This document shows, piece by piece, positions 1 through 8,263 of a stretch of DNA of 64,000 bases. Position 1 is the stretch's first letter. Each line of letters starts with the position of its first letter. A program made the translations under genes and the position numbers. The stretch is taken from contig JAWLHA010000015.1 of the NCBI GenBank assembly GCA_041690535.1, positions 1 through 64,000 on the forward strand, in the 5' to 3' direction. Origin of the DNA: JAWLHA01 sp041690535. GTDB lineage: Bacteria; Pseudomonadota; Gammaproteobacteria; Thiohalomonadales; Thiohalomonadaceae. Under the pieces are notes generated by a model. The model did not search any database. It saw nothing but the letters and a program-made list of their open reading frames with translations, and was not told the DNA's origin.

Positions 1-53
1 CGGTAATCGACCCGCCCCGGGAGCAACAGGAACAGCAGGAAATCGCCGCCTGA
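1..53 (+). CDS. C-terminal end of a CDS entering from the left
   Basis: Only the last 16 codons are in the window. Frame 3 reads VIDPPREQQEQQEIAA and ends at TGA 51-53. The Gln/Glu-rich tail is typical of a disordered C-terminus and gives no clue to function. The other two forward frames do not end sensibly here. That this is a real gene end is an inference from the open frame and the non-coding character that begins directly after it. Confidence 0.4.
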   Translation, partial: VIDPPREQQEQQEIAA

Positions 54-142
54 TCACCCCCGGCCTGGTGAGCTCATACACCAGACTTGACGATAGCTCC
101 TTAATCGATGGCACTAATCTAAAAAATACAGCCCACGATAAA

Positions 143-191
143 TGGGGTCAGAGTAAAATTACGTTGAAATGTGAATGTTACTCTGACCCCA
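143..191. repeat. REP-transposase-associated inverted repeat (TGGGGTCAGAGTAA type)
   Basis: TGGGGTCAGAGTAA (143-156) is followed by its exact reverse complement at 178-191. The same sequence bounds the REP-associated transposase gene at 3257-3958 and its tail copy near 7700. The gene-free stretch 54-466 holds this hairpin plus partial copies (about 201-241), and nothing else is recognisable. An overlapping ORF at 68-277 is built from the repeat and is not called a gene. Confidence 0.6.
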
Positions 192-466
192 ATTCCTACC
201 TTGGACCCCAATTCCTACCATGGTCGGATATCTGGGGTCAGTTCAGTAACCAGAAAGCTTGTGTTGGACGGGCCTGACCTGCTCTTCGGCGGCAATATCC
301 ACCTCCTTTCGCCCTGCTGAATACCTCACAGTGTGCTCCTCCCCGCCGCGCTGTTTTGTTAGAGTTGACCCAGGGAGGCGGACACCCGGGTTGGACACAT
401 AGGGCCGGTTCCACCGGGAGGCCGAGAGGATCGCCCCAGGCGTGGCGAGATTGAAGGAGCAGGGCC

Positions 467-1447
467 ATGGACTCACGTACAGGAATTTACGAGTTGGCGG
501 CAGTTCACGGGTTGGACGCGCTAGCCACCCGCCGCCTGCGGCAACTGGCCGGGCTCGGGGAGGAGCCGGCCGCCTTGCGGCAGTGGCTGCCGCGCGGTAT
601 CGCCGTGCTCGCCGCCGCGCTCTGCGGGTTCGGCGTGATGCTCTGGATCGCCGCAAACTGGGATGACCTGGGCCGCTTCGGCCGGTTCGCCCTGCTGCAG
701 GGATTCGTCGTTGTGATGTGCCTGGGGGCATTCTGGCGGCCCGCGGCGCGGGCGCCGCTCGGCCTGCTTGCACTGCTCGGCGTCGGGGCGCTGTTCGCCT
801 ACTTCGGCCAGACGTATCAAACCGGGGCGGACTCGTGGCAACTGTTCGCCCTGTGGGCGGTACTATCCCTTCCGCTCTGTCTCTCCGCCCGCTCCGACGT
901 GCTGTGGGTTCCGTGGTTGCTGGTCGCCTTCGCGGCGGTTTCGCTCTGGACCCATGCCCATACGGGGCACGCGTGGCGGGTCCGGGGCGACGACCTGTTC
1001 GCTCACGGTGCGGCGTGGGCGTCGGGGCTGCTGCTGGCGACAGCCCTGGGGCGGCCGCTACACCGCTTCACCGGCGCCGGGATCTGGGGGCTGCGCACCG
1101 CGGTCACGCTGCTGGTGATTGCGGTGACGTTGACGGCCATGGCGGGGCTGTTCGCTACCCGGGTCGCGCCGCACTACCTGCTCGGTCTCATGCTGCTCGG
1201 CGGCACGGCGGTCTACTTCGCGCGCCGCGCTTCCTTCGACATTTTCGCCCTCAGCGCCATCGCCCTGGGCCTGGACAGCCTGCTGGTGACCGGGCTTGCC
1301 CGCCTGCTTATGGAGGGGCACCATCACGGCGACCCCATCGGCCAGCTGCTGCTCATCGGCCTGATGGCCGCCGGCCTGCTCGCCGGATCGGTAACCGCGG
1401 TGATGAGGGTGGCAAAGGCGCGCGCAACCATGGGAGAGGGCGCATGA
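467..1447 (+). CDS. DUF2157 multi-pass membrane protein
   Basis: A 326-residue inner-membrane protein of the DUF2157 family. The cytoplasmic N-terminus (about 40 residues) is followed by the family's hallmark segment around residues 60-74 (WIAANWDDLGRFGRF) and about eight to nine hydrophobic helices. The start at 467 has AAGGAG about 8 bases upstream. The stop overlaps the next start as ATGA, so the two genes are translationally coupled. DUF2157 genes are commonly paired with DUF4401 and GDYXXLXY genes, as here. The biochemical role of the family is unknown to me; a joint membrane complex with the next gene product is inference. Confidence 0.8.
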   Translation: MDSRTGIYELAAVHGLDALATRRLRQLAGLGEEPAALRQWLPRGIAVLAAALCGFGVMLWIAANWDDLGRFGRFALLQGFVVVMCLGAFWRPAARAPLGLLALLGVGALFAYFGQTYQTGADSWQLFALWAVLSLPLCLSARSDVLWVPWLLVAFAAVSLWTHAHTGHAWRVRGDDLFAHGAAWASGLLLATALGRPLHRFTGAGIWGLRTAVTLLVIAVTLTAMAGLFATRVAPHYLLGLMLLGGTAVYFARRASFDIFALSAIALGLDSLLVTGLARLLMEGHHHGDPIGQLLLIGLMAAGLLAGSVTAVMRVAKARATMGEGA

Positions 1448-3075
1448 GTGAGCGCTTCGACGCAACCGTCCGCCGGGCCATCGCCGAGGGGCTGTTGCCC
1501 GAGTCGGCCGTCCGCCCGGAGACGAACGAGCGGCCCTGGCCGGTCGTTCTGCTGACCTCCCTTGGGGCGTGGCTGGCCGCGGTGCCGCTGCTGCTCATGA
1601 TCTGGCTGCTACTTGGTGATCTGATTTCCCGGGGTATCGGCCCCTACGTAATAAGCATTCTGCTGCTGGGAATGGCGCTCGTCATCCTGCGTGCGCGAGA
1701 GGTGGCGCTGTTCCTCGAGCAACTCGCCGTTCCCGTCCTGCTCACCGGCGGAGGCAGTCTGGCCTTCGGTCTGTTTCGCGACCTGCCCGATCGGAGTGCC
1801 ACGGCCTTGCTGGCCGCGGTTGCGCTAACCCTCGCCTTCATCATGGACCGCGCGTGGCTTCGAGTGCTGCTGGGCGCGCTCTCGGCGGCGCTGGTTGCTT
1901 CGGCAGTCGTTCCGTCGCGCGTTAGCGGGTTCGAGGAGGCCGAGGCGCTCTGGGTTTCGGCCCATTGCATCCTGGCGCTCTGGTTGGGTTCGCTCTGGAT
2001 TCAGAGTGGCTGGTTCGCCCAGGGGAACCGGGCGCGACACGCCATCACCATCGAACAGGTGGCAGCCGGCTGGGCGATTGCGTTGTTGGCGGGCATGGCT
2101 GTGCTTTCGGGTATGACGTTTCTGGTCGGCGGCGCACTCGGCGGTTTCGCCGGCGAACTGGCGCGCGAGCCCTCCCGGAATATCGGGTTCGATTGGCAGT
2201 CGGCCGTGATCCCCGCCGCCTCGGTCGCACTGGCGCTGGCCGCCGGGGCGGTGGCGGGCCGCGCCTGGCCCTCCCTGCGCCAAACGACCGTGGTCGGCAC
2301 CGGAATGGGGCTGGCGGTATTAGCCTGGTTCCTGCCCCTGCTCGGCGCGGTGTTGCTGGTGCTGGCGATCACCGCCACTTCGCACCGCTACCGCCTGGCG
2401 GGCGCCGCGGCGCTCGCCGCCGCCTGGATCGTTGGCAGCTTCTACTACCAGTTGCACTGGCCCCTGATGACCAAGGCGCTGGTGCTGATGGGCGTGGGCA
2501 CGGTGCTCGGCCTGCTGGGATGGATCTCCTTTCGGCAGGGCAGCCCCGCTTCGGGAGGAACGCCGCAGGTCGCCCCGCCCGACGGCAGGCGCTGGCCCAT
2601 CGCCCTTGCCGCTGCGCTGACACTGCTGGCGGTCAACATCGGCATCATGCAGAAGGAGAAGTTGATCGACGAAGGGCAGCCGGTGTTTGTGAGGCTGGCA
2701 CCGGTCGACCCGCGCTCCCTGATGCAGGGAGATTACATGCGGCTGAATTTCCAGCTGCCGGGGGACATCGGCGACATCCTCGACGACCTGGTGGCCGCAG
2801 AGCGCCCGAAGGTGGTCGCACGGCGGGACGAGAGGGGCGTCGTGACCCTTCTGCGCCTGCATGATGAGGCGCACCCGCTCGGCAACGACGAGTTTCTCAT
2901 CGAACTGACTCCCAGTGACGGCCGCTGGATTTTGGTGACCGACGCCTGGTTCTTCCGCGAGGGCGACGGCGGGCGCTGGGCGGAGGCACGGTTCGGCGAA
3001 TTCCGCGTGGACGAAACGGGCAAGGCGCTTCTGGTGGGCATGGTCGACGCCGAATTGAGGCCGATCGCGCCCTGA
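1444..3075 (+). CDS. DUF4401 membrane protein fused to a GDYXXLXY domain
   Basis: 543 residues. The first ~400 form a DUF4401-like array of about ten membrane helices. The last ~130 are soluble and contain the GDYXXL signature near residue 429 (SLMQGDYMRLNFQLP). In many genomes these are two separate genes, so this is a fusion. The start at 1444 is chosen because it overlaps the preceding stop (ATGA); the open frame extends back to 718 only as a shadow of the upstream gene. Function is not established. The GDYXXLXY part, following a final helix, is probably on the periplasmic side (inference). Confidence 0.78.
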   Translation: MSERFDATVRRAIAEGLLPESAVRPETNERPWPVVLLTSLGAWLAAVPLLLMIWLLLGDLISRGIGPYVISILLLGMALVILRAREVALFLEQLAVPVLLTGGGSLAFGLFRDLPDRSATALLAAVALTLAFIMDRAWLRVLLGALSAALVASAVVPSRVSGFEEAEALWVSAHCILALWLGSLWIQSGWFAQGNRARHAITIEQVAAGWAIALLAGMAVLSGMTFLVGGALGGFAGELAREPSRNIGFDWQSAVIPAASVALALAAGAVAGRAWPSLRQTTVVGTGMGLAVLAWFLPLLGAVLLVLAITATSHRYRLAGAAALAAAWIVGSFYYQLHWPLMTKALVLMGVGTVLGLLGWISFRQGSPASGGTPQVAPPDGRRWPIALAAALTLLAVNIGIMQKEKLIDEGQPVFVRLAPVDPRSLMQGDYMRLNFQLPGDIGDILDDLVAAERPKVVARRDERGVVTLLRLHDEAHPLGNDEFLIELTPSDGRWILVTDAWFFREGDGGRWAEARFGEFRVDETGKALLVGMVDAELRPIAP

Positions 3076-3196
3076 TGCGACCCTCACCGCGCAGCCAAAC
3101 TCCTCAAGAGGCCCCTGTCGCGCGAGTGAGGGTAAGTGGGTCAGAGATAAATATCTGTGGCAACCTGCGCTGAATAAGGATAAATGAGGATAAATG

Positions 3197-3961
3197 GGGT
3201 CAGAGTAAAATATTCGTGATAACCTGCGCCGAAGAATAGCAACGGCGGAAGGGAAGATGGCAAGGCGATTGCGCGTGGCGCCCACTGGCATACCGCAGCA
3301 CGTGATCCAGAGGGGAAACAACCGCCAGGTCTGTTTCGCCTCTGAGGATGACATGCGGGCCTATTTGTCATGGCTGAAGGAGTATGCCCAAAAGTACAAG
3401 GTCCACATTCATGCCTGGGTGTTGATGAGCAATCACGTGCATCTGCTCTGCACGCCGCAGGCCTCTGACGCTGTATCCCGCATGATGCAGGCGCTTGGTC
3501 GGGTGTATGTGAGGTATTTCAACCACACCTACCAGCGCAGCGGAACGCTGTGGGAGGGGCGCTACAAGTCCTGTCTGGTCGAGAGCGAATCATACCTGCT
3601 TCAGGTGTATCGCTATATCGAACTGAACCCGGTTCGCGCGGGCATGGTGGGGGACCCGGGGGAGTACACGTGGTCAAGCTATCCGTGCAATGCCTTTGGC
3701 AAAAAGAGTGAAATGCACACGCCGCACGAGCTCTACCGCGCGTTAGGGCGGACGGATGCGGAACGGATGGAGCGCTATCGAGCGCTGTTTTCTGCTCACG
3801 TGGACGGGCCTCTGTTAGAGAAAATCCGCCAAAGCCTTAACAAGGGTCTCGCTCTGGGGCACGAACGGTTTGCCGAGCAGATCGAGGTGTTAACCGGGCA
3901 GAGGGTGGTGCCCGGAAGGCGGGGACGGCCGCGGAAGGAGCCGAAAAAGTTACTCTGACCC
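3197..3961 (+). mobile_element. REP-associated transposase unit bounded by GGGTCAGAGTAA / TTACTCTGACCC
   Basis: GGGTCAGAGTAA at 3197-3208 and its exact complement TTACTCTGACCC at 3950-3961 bracket the transposase gene. Just upstream, 3138-3180 is a diverged copy of the left flank: both are followed by a similar AACCTGCGC sequence about 20 bases on. The right end is immediately followed by the left terminus of an IS10-like element, so the original right flank is lost. The same boundary sequences recur at 143-191 and near 7692-7705. Confidence 0.65.
3257..3958 (+). CDS. REP-associated tyrosine transposase (Y1/IS200-like fold)
   Basis: 233 residues of the Y1_Tnp superfamily. The metal-binding HUH motif is HVH at residues 60-62 (SNHVHLL). 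The catalytic tyrosine lies in the segment around residues 113-120, just before the family hallmark ELNPVRAG. Such single-copy RAYT proteins nick and join REP palindromes in single-stranded DNA rather than moving as ordinary insertion sequences. The basic tail is RRGRPRKEPKKLL. GGAAGG upstream of ATG 3257 supports the start. The last 64 codons are duplicated at 7512-7703. It appears intact. Confidence 0.88.
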   Translation: MARRLRVAPTGIPQHVIQRGNNRQVCFASEDDMRAYLSWLKEYAQKYKVHIHAWVLMSNHVHLLCTPQASDAVSRMMQALGRVYVRYFNHTYQRSGTLWEGRYKSCLVESESYLLQVYRYIELNPVRAGMVGDPGEYTWSSYPCNAFGKKSEMHTPHELYRALGRTDAERMERYRALFSAHVDGPLLEKIRQSLNKGLALGHERFAEQIEVLTGQRVVPGRRGRPRKEPKKLL

Positions 3962-4510
3962 TGAGGAATCCTCGCGAAATTCCCTTTTAGATCAACTCTT
4001 TGAATGGGTGAATTAAGAGAATTGAATGCATGCATGGTGAATTTGTGATCTCATCAAGTCACCACAACCGAGGAGATCTTCACCATGCATGCCCGCAAAG
4101 TGTCGCATAAAATCCTGTTCAATACTCTCCCCTGGATTCATCAGGCTCGCCTTAGCGCCTTGGAAGAGTGCCTGCTTGCCGCCATCAACAGCCAGCGCCT
4201 CAGTGTTACCGGCATAGGCCGCTCAATTAAAAGCAGCGCAAAAGAGAAGCACTGTATTAAGCGGGCCGACCGTCTGCTATCAAACCACCACCTATGGTCT
4301 GAGCGAAAAGACATCTATCACACCATGGCGAAGCTCATGGTCGGTAACATCCAAAGGCCGCTCATATTGGTCGACTGGTCCGATCTGGACCCGCATAAAC
4401 GACACTTCCTGATCCGGGCAGCAGTGGCGCTTGATGGGCGCTCCCATACGCTCTACGAAGAGGTGCACACCATCAAGACCAAGGAGAAACCAGCCACTCA
4501 CCGGTCTTTC
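3961..4510 (+). mobile_element. Left part of an IS4-family (IS10-like) insertion sequence, truncated
   Basis: The left terminus CTGAGGAATCCTCGC at 3961 resembles the IS10 outer end (CTGAGAGATCCCC). It abuts the end of the REP transposase unit with no spacer. A 124-base leader precedes the transposase gene at 4085. Similarity to IS10 transposase stops after about residue 139 (near 4500), and no right terminus is visible before the RadC-like gene, so the right half has been deleted. Confidence 0.65.
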
Positions 4511-4540
4511 AAGTGCGCGGGGTCTCGCATTGCAGCATGA
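4085..4540 (+). pseudogene. Truncated IS10-like (IS4 family) transposase
   Basis: The first ~139 residues align in memory with the N-terminal third of IS10 transposase. Shared stretches include KRADRLLSNHHL, LILVDWSDLDPHKRH and AAVALDGRSHTLYEEVH. The first DDE aspartate is expected in the LVDWSD motif and is present. The remaining ~250 residues, including the second Asp and the catalytic Glu (YREK region), are missing. The frame then runs ~13 unrelated codons to a stop at 4540. It cannot be an active transposase. Confidence 0.75.
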
Positions 4541-4612
4541 GCACGCAGAGGCACTCCCGTGCCAATTCGTCGGGTGTTATGATTTGGGAAAAATACCGGA
4601 CCGGACATTTCA

Positions 4613-4783
4613 ATGGATTCATCAGTGGCACAACTTCCCAAGTGCAAGCAGGATGACCCAGAAGAAGTGTCAGTCCTCGCATTGCAACGTGTTTTGGCAT
4701 ATCAAAGTGGAGATGCGGCGAGGCTTCCCCGCAGCAAGGGCAATACAAATGCCGTACATTCGAGAACTAAAGATCACGTATGA
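4613..4783 (+). CDS. Possible small protein upstream of the RadC-like gene
   Basis: A 56-codon frame starting MDSSVAQLPKCKQDDPEE and ending at TGA 4781-4783. It overlaps the RadC-like start by 35 bases in another frame. It is acidic then basic, with no recognisable domain. A better reading may be that it is the residual 5' part of a gene whose 3' part has been rearranged, since it lies directly beyond the truncated insertion sequence. Weakly supported. Confidence 0.25.
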   Translation: MDSSVAQLPKCKQDDPEEVSVLALQRVLAYQSGDAARLPRSKGNTNAVHSRTKDHV

Positions 4784-5198
4784 ACGGAAGCGGGTCGAAG
4801 GCGACCTGCTTGGTAAGCCCGTCGAATCGGCAGCACACGTTTATCAGCTGTTCAGAGAGATGGAGAATGAAGCTAGGGAAAAGATTGTCTGCGTTCACCT
4901 TAATCCGCAGTTGGAAATCCTCTCATTCGAGGTTGTCGCGATTGGCACCGACCGATACGTGATTAGTGATCCTATTGAGGTCTTTCGCAGCGCAATCGTT
5001 GTTCGCGCGTCCAAGATCATAGTCCTGCACAATCACCCTCTCGGTTCCCCTGAGCCGTCCGCCGCCGATATTAAAGGAGCAAAGGAAATGCACAAGCTTG
5101 GCGAACTCCACCGGATTCGGCTGCTCGATTTCATTATTATTGGTGATGATGGGTACAGGAGTCTCGACGAGATGGGTGTGTTCGACGCGGAAGATTAA
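4749..5198 (+). CDS. RadC-like JAB/MPN-domain protein
   Basis: 149 residues with the RadC/JAMM signature HNHPLGSPEPSAAD (His-x-His-Pro, then Ser and Asp metal ligands), followed by the family-typical IRLLDFIIIGDDGYRSLDE. The RadC helix-hairpin-helix N-terminal half is absent, so this is the short JAB-only form often found with mobile or phage-defence genes. The start at 4749 has AAGGGC about 8 bases upstream; an ATG at 4713 is possible. The role is unproven: the family is named for DNA repair, but the fold is a metallo-isopeptidase or nuclease-like one. Confidence 0.75.
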   Translation: MPYIRELKITYERKRVEGDLLGKPVESAAHVYQLFREMENEAREKIVCVHLNPQLEILSFEVVAIGTDRYVISDPIEVFRSAIVVRASKIIVLHNHPLGSPEPSAADIKGAKEMHKLGELHRIRLLDFIIIGDDGYRSLDEMGVFDAED

Positions 5199-5285
5199 CG
5201 TAAGCGTGCATTCTACTCCGTCCTTCAGTTGACCTGATCCCGCAGATACGCTGCTTCTCGAAATCCACGAAAGAGGAGCAAGCCA

Positions 5286-5570
5286 GTGAGCCAATCAAAG
5301 CGTACATACCGCCGCCGTGGCCGAGAGCAGTGGCACCAACTAATCGCCAAGCAGCAGCAAAGCGGCCTGGCGAATTCCCGAATTCCGGGGACAGTATACC
5401 TATTTCGATGCCAAAGGCTGCCGCAGTTGAATAGGTATACTGCAGTCTTCCGCCTTCATCGCCGACGCAAAAGGGGGGGGGGAGCGCTTACAGTGGGCCA
5501 TCTGTTTCAGGGGCGCTTCAAGGGCATCTTGGTGGCCAGTCACAACAGCTATCTAATGGTTGCGCATTGA
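5286..5570 (+). pseudogene. Composite remnant: IS66 TnpA start joined to a REP-transposase fragment
   Basis: The first ~29 residues (MSQSKRTYRRRGREQWHQLI...) match the N-terminus of IS66 accessory protein TnpA. The frame then crosses a palindromic repeat (5380-5442) and ends in VGHLFQGRFKGILVASHN, the conserved RAYT segment seen intact in the 24.3-kb transposase. A run of nine G at 5468 marks the second junction. The chimera is debris from two mobile elements. The IS66 trace matters because a GTAAC-ended MITE family in this window has IS66-like ends. Confidence 0.6.
5380..5442. repeat. Inverted repeat of the GAATTC-GGGGACAGTAT family
   Basis: CAGTATACCTATT (5392-5404) and AATAGGTATACTG (5430-5442) are perfect complements. 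The left arm is preceded by GAATTCCGGGGA. A related piece in the opposite orientation lies at 18432-18449 (AATACTGTCCCCGAATTC), beside the SurE remnant. The form fits a second REP-type family mobilised by a different RAYT. Confidence 0.5.
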
Positions 5571-5724
5571 TTTTTCGCAATTAGCGAACGCTACGGTCAA
5601 GCTTTATCGCGTCTGTCGACAAGGATCGAGACTGCACCAAAAATTGTGTTCGTCGCGGGTATCCCGAGGCAGCGGTTGGCGTTACCATCGTGCATCGTCT
5701 CTGCGATGGTGCGCGAGGTGCCAT

Positions 5725-7467
5725 ATGAATGCCGTTTCGATGAAGACGCTCACTTTGCTGCTTTTCACGGTGGTCTGGCTGACCGGGTGCGGTGGTGGAG
5801 GCGGCGGTGGCGGGGGGGCCGTGGATGAGGATTACACGTTTACGCAACCCTTGGCGGGCATCGTCGTCTCGGCGGGCGCCGAAGCGGGCACCGCACGGGT
5901 TGATGTGGTGCTCCGCGGCGATGCCGTACCCACGACCGTTGCCGTGTCGGAGGAGGCGGCAGCGTCCGACGCGGGCTTCGAATCTGCTGTCACTTCCCTG
6001 AATCGATCGAGCGCCTATCCATTCGAACTGCTTACCCTGCGCGGTACCGGTTTCCGACCGTCCGACTCGGCGACTTCCGTGATCTTCCGGGTGGACGGCA
6101 TCGAGCCCGTGGTGGTCCCCGCGATCGCTGGCACCACGACCACCCTGGACGTGGCGGTGCCCGCGCTCATCAACGCCAGCGGTGACAATGTTGCCGGCCA
6201 CGCCACCGTGCAGGTGGTGCAGACGGGCGATTGGGGCACTTCGAGTACCGCCGTTCATGACGGCATCGACATCAACCCACTGCCACTGGTGGAAGCAGGA
6301 ATTTCGGCCGGTGCGGTGTTCGATGCCTATCTCACCTCCGTGCTCAACGTGGTCGCTGGCATGCAGGCGGCGCCGCCCGGCGACCAACCACCTGAGTTCT
6401 GGACGGCGCTCGACACGTTGCGGACGGACCTCACGGAGTTGCAGACGGCCGTGCAGGAGGTGGTCGTCAATCCCTCTGCAATGCCCAGTGTGGCAAGCGA
6501 AGGTGCCGGCACGGTAAACCTGGATGCCGACACGCTCGCCCTGGCGGATCGGCTGGTCGCGTCACTGCTGTTGCGTTTGGGCGAAGTGCTGGAGTTCGAA
6601 TCGGCCGAATCGCTTCCTGCAGGTATGGTGCGCGCAGTGCCTCCCTATGAGGCCTGCCCAACCGAAGTCGGTAGTGCCTGGTTCGACGACTTCAACTGCA
6701 AAAACCAGCGTTTCCGTCAGGACTACAGCCTCCAGGCAAAACGCGCCGTAGCCATCGGTGCGAAGGTGGAAACCTCCTTTTACCTTTCGGTGTTCGGTGG
6801 TTTTAGCGGCAACCTGCTGGGGGTGGTGAGCACCAAGGCCAGCACGGCGTTCGAACTCGTGTGGAGCGCCGTATCGGGACACATCGCCTCTTGGGTCACG
6901 TTTAGCGAACCGCCCACGGCGGGTGAAACCCTCGGCGAGGTGGGCATCACCGTGCTCGAGAAGATGGCCGGCACCCATGGCCTGCTCAGCGCCGGCGTTA
7001 CCGCGGCGACCATGGGGAAGGAATACGATAGGGAAATTCAATCCATTCGCGCGGGGGCATCGCAGTTCTCCGGAACGCTGAGCGGGACCACCTATGAGAG
7101 CTGGGGCGGCTGTCAGTGGCGCCACAGCCTCAGTCTGACAGTCAGCATTGCGGGGTTCAGCGGCAGCGGCACCATGGTGGACCCGTATCAGGGCGTGGTC
7201 GAGATCAACGGTACCGATGGGATAACGCTCGTCTCCGGGTCGGACTGCGATGGCGGCGATACTCTCACCGTATACGGAACCGGCGTTGTGGAAGGTACCT
7301 CGGGCAAGGTGGAGATCGCTACCACTGCCTCCGGGGGGACCGGAGTCCTCACCTTCGATATGCCCTACGGCGTGTATGACGGGAGCACGATCAGCGGAGC
7401 CTACATCGTCGACAGCGATGCCTTCGACGATTACATCGATGGCACCATCACCCTGCATAAGCAGTAG
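5725..7467 (+). CDS. Secreted lipoprotein with an IPT/TIG-like domain, function unknown
   Basis: 580 residues. The N-terminal signal is MNAVSMKTLTLLLFTVVW followed by lipobox LTGC, then a run of nine glycines after the Cys that probably serves as a flexible tether. Residues about 75-190 resemble an IPT/TIG beta-sandwich (YPFELLTLRGTGFRPSDSAT). The middle is helix-rich, and the last ~130 residues are a Gly/Ser/Thr-rich beta region (FSGTLSGTTYESWGGCQWRHS). GAGGTG just before ATG 5725 decides the start over ATG 5740. It stands alone among mobile-element debris, so it may be an accessory surface protein. Confidence 0.6.
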   Translation: MNAVSMKTLTLLLFTVVWLTGCGGGGGGGGGAVDEDYTFTQPLAGIVVSAGAEAGTARVDVVLRGDAVPTTVAVSEEAAASDAGFESAVTSLNRSSAYPFELLTLRGTGFRPSDSATSVIFRVDGIEPVVVPAIAGTTTTLDVAVPALINASGDNVAGHATVQVVQTGDWGTSSTAVHDGIDINPLPLVEAGISAGAVFDAYLTSVLNVVAGMQAAPPGDQPPEFWTALDTLRTDLTELQTAVQEVVVNPSAMPSVASEGAGTVNLDADTLALADRLVASLLLRLGEVLEFESAESLPAGMVRAVPPYEACPTEVGSAWFDDFNCKNQRFRQDYSLQAKRAVAIGAKVETSFYLSVFGGFSGNLLGVVSTKASTAFELVWSAVSGHIASWVTFSEPPTAGETLGEVGITVLEKMAGTHGLLSAGVTAATMGKEYDREIQSIRAGASQFSGTLSGTTYESWGGCQWRHSLSLTVSIAGFSGSGTMVDPYQGVVEINGTDGITLVSGSDCDGGDTLTVYGTGVVEGTSGKVEIATTASGGTGVLTFDMPYGVYDGSTISGAYIVDSDAFDDYIDGTITLHKQ

Positions 7468-7506
7468 GCGATGACCGTGCCGGGGCGGCGAGACGCCCCG
7501 GCACCC

Positions 7507-7707
7507 AACGGATGGAGCGTTATCGAGCGCTGTTTTCTGCTCACGTGGACGGGCCTCTGTTAGAGAAAATCCGCCAAAGCCTTAACAAGGGTCTCGCTCT
7601 GGGGCACGAACGGTTTGCCGAGCAGATCGAGGCGTTAACCGGGCAGAGGGTGGTGCCCGGAAGGCGGGGACGGCCGCGGAAGGAGCCGGAAAAGTTACTC
7701 TGACCAC
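7507..7707 (+). pseudogene. Duplicated 3' fragment of the REP-associated transposase
   Basis: This stretch repeats 3762-3962 almost exactly: the encoded 63 residues (from MERYRALFSAHVDGPLLE) differ from the tail of the 3257-3958 protein at only two positions (Val to Ala, Lys to Glu). It lacks the HUH motif and the catalytic Tyr. The near-identity implies a recent duplication or recombination; the two copies flank the IS10-like, RadC and lipoprotein segment as direct repeats. Confidence 0.85.
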
Positions 7708-7743
7708 TCTGACCCCCTTCTCCCTCTGACCCCCTTCTCCCAG

Positions 7744-7823
7744 GGATGTATTCACAGCGTACCTGCTTCCAAGGACTAGCATCGCTCACAGCACGGCCGT
7801 GACGTAAGTATGCGCTCGCCCTG
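7744..7823 (-). repeat. Half copy of the CAGGG(T)AAACGCATAC repeat family
   Basis: Read on the minus strand this matches the first ~80 bases of the two full copies at 56490 and 56967: the terminal CAGGG...CGCATACTTACG, the CACGGCCGTGCTGTGAGCGA segment, and a diverged GTCCTTGGAAGCAGG. The other half of the element is absent. Short CTGACCCCCTTCTCCC tandem repeats lie just to the left (7711-7741). Confidence 0.6.
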
Positions 7824-7879
7824 ATCCTGACCCCCTTATCCCTTCTTTTGAGCCCCTTATATGTTATCGCGCCTGGCGG

Positions 7880-7939
7880 TTGGACAAGAGACGCTGGCTC
7901 TTCTAATATGTACGTCGTGGTGTACGTTTTAGTGTACAT
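7880..7939 (+). promoter_or_regulatory. Promoter and triple TGTAC operator of yafNO
   Basis: TTGGAC (7880-7885) and TAATAT (7904-7909), with an 18-base spacer, form a good sigma-70 promoter. From 7908 three (A/G)TGTAC boxes follow at exact 12-base spacing (7908, 7920, 7932), ending 25 bases before the yafN start. Type II antitoxins normally repress their own operon, so these iterated boxes are the likely YafN binding site. Binding itself is inferred. Confidence 0.55.
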
Positions 7940-7963
7940 GGATTCGCATTGGGAGGCGAAAAC

Positions 7964-8263
7964 ATGGCTGTACAGAAGCTGCTCGCCGAAGAGACCGTTT
8001 CGGTATCCGAGTTTCGCAAACATCCAAGCGATTACTTCACGGATCACCCGGTTGCTGTGATTTCCCGGAACAAACCCGCTGGCTATGTGATCGGCGCCGA
8101 GCTGTTCGAGAGCATGATGGCGCTGATTGAGCAAATTCAGGAGGCTCGACAGGTGACGAGCGAATTCCGGCCTGCTGCCGCACGCCTGCGCGAGATCGCG
8201 GCCAAGAGCGCAGCTCTTTTGAAAGAGGCCGGTGAGGACGACCTCGACAAGTTTTCGGAGTGA
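7964..8263 (+). CDS. yafN: Type II antitoxin YafN (Phd/YefM-like)
   Basis: 99 residues. The N-terminal half is a Phd/YefM-type DNA-binding fold (VSVSEFRKHPSDYF, then VISRNKPAGYVIGAELFESMM). The C-terminal half is a charged helix that would cover the toxin. GGGAGGCG lies 7 bases before ATG 7964, which is preferred to the in-frame ATG at 7949. The stop overlaps the GTG start of yafO by 3 bases (GTGA), as in classic toxin-antitoxin operons. The antitoxin is intact while its toxin gene carries a stop. Confidence 0.82.
   Translation: MAVQKLLAEETVSVSEFRKHPSDYFTDHPVAVISRNKPAGYVIGAELFESMMALIEQIQEARQVTSEFRPAAARLREIAAKSAALLKEAGEDDLDKFSE

Noticed and set aside
68..277. 69-residue ORF
   Set aside because: It is built from the GGGTCAGAGTAA hairpin and has no protein-like pattern.
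718..1443. Upstream extension of the DUF4401 frame
   Set aside because: It overlaps the well-supported DUF2157 gene in another frame, and the extension is a low-complexity Arg/Pro/Ala shadow.
2320..3354. 344-codon minus-strand ORF
   Set aside because: Antisense shadow of the DUF4401/GDYXXLXY gene with no start signal or domain.
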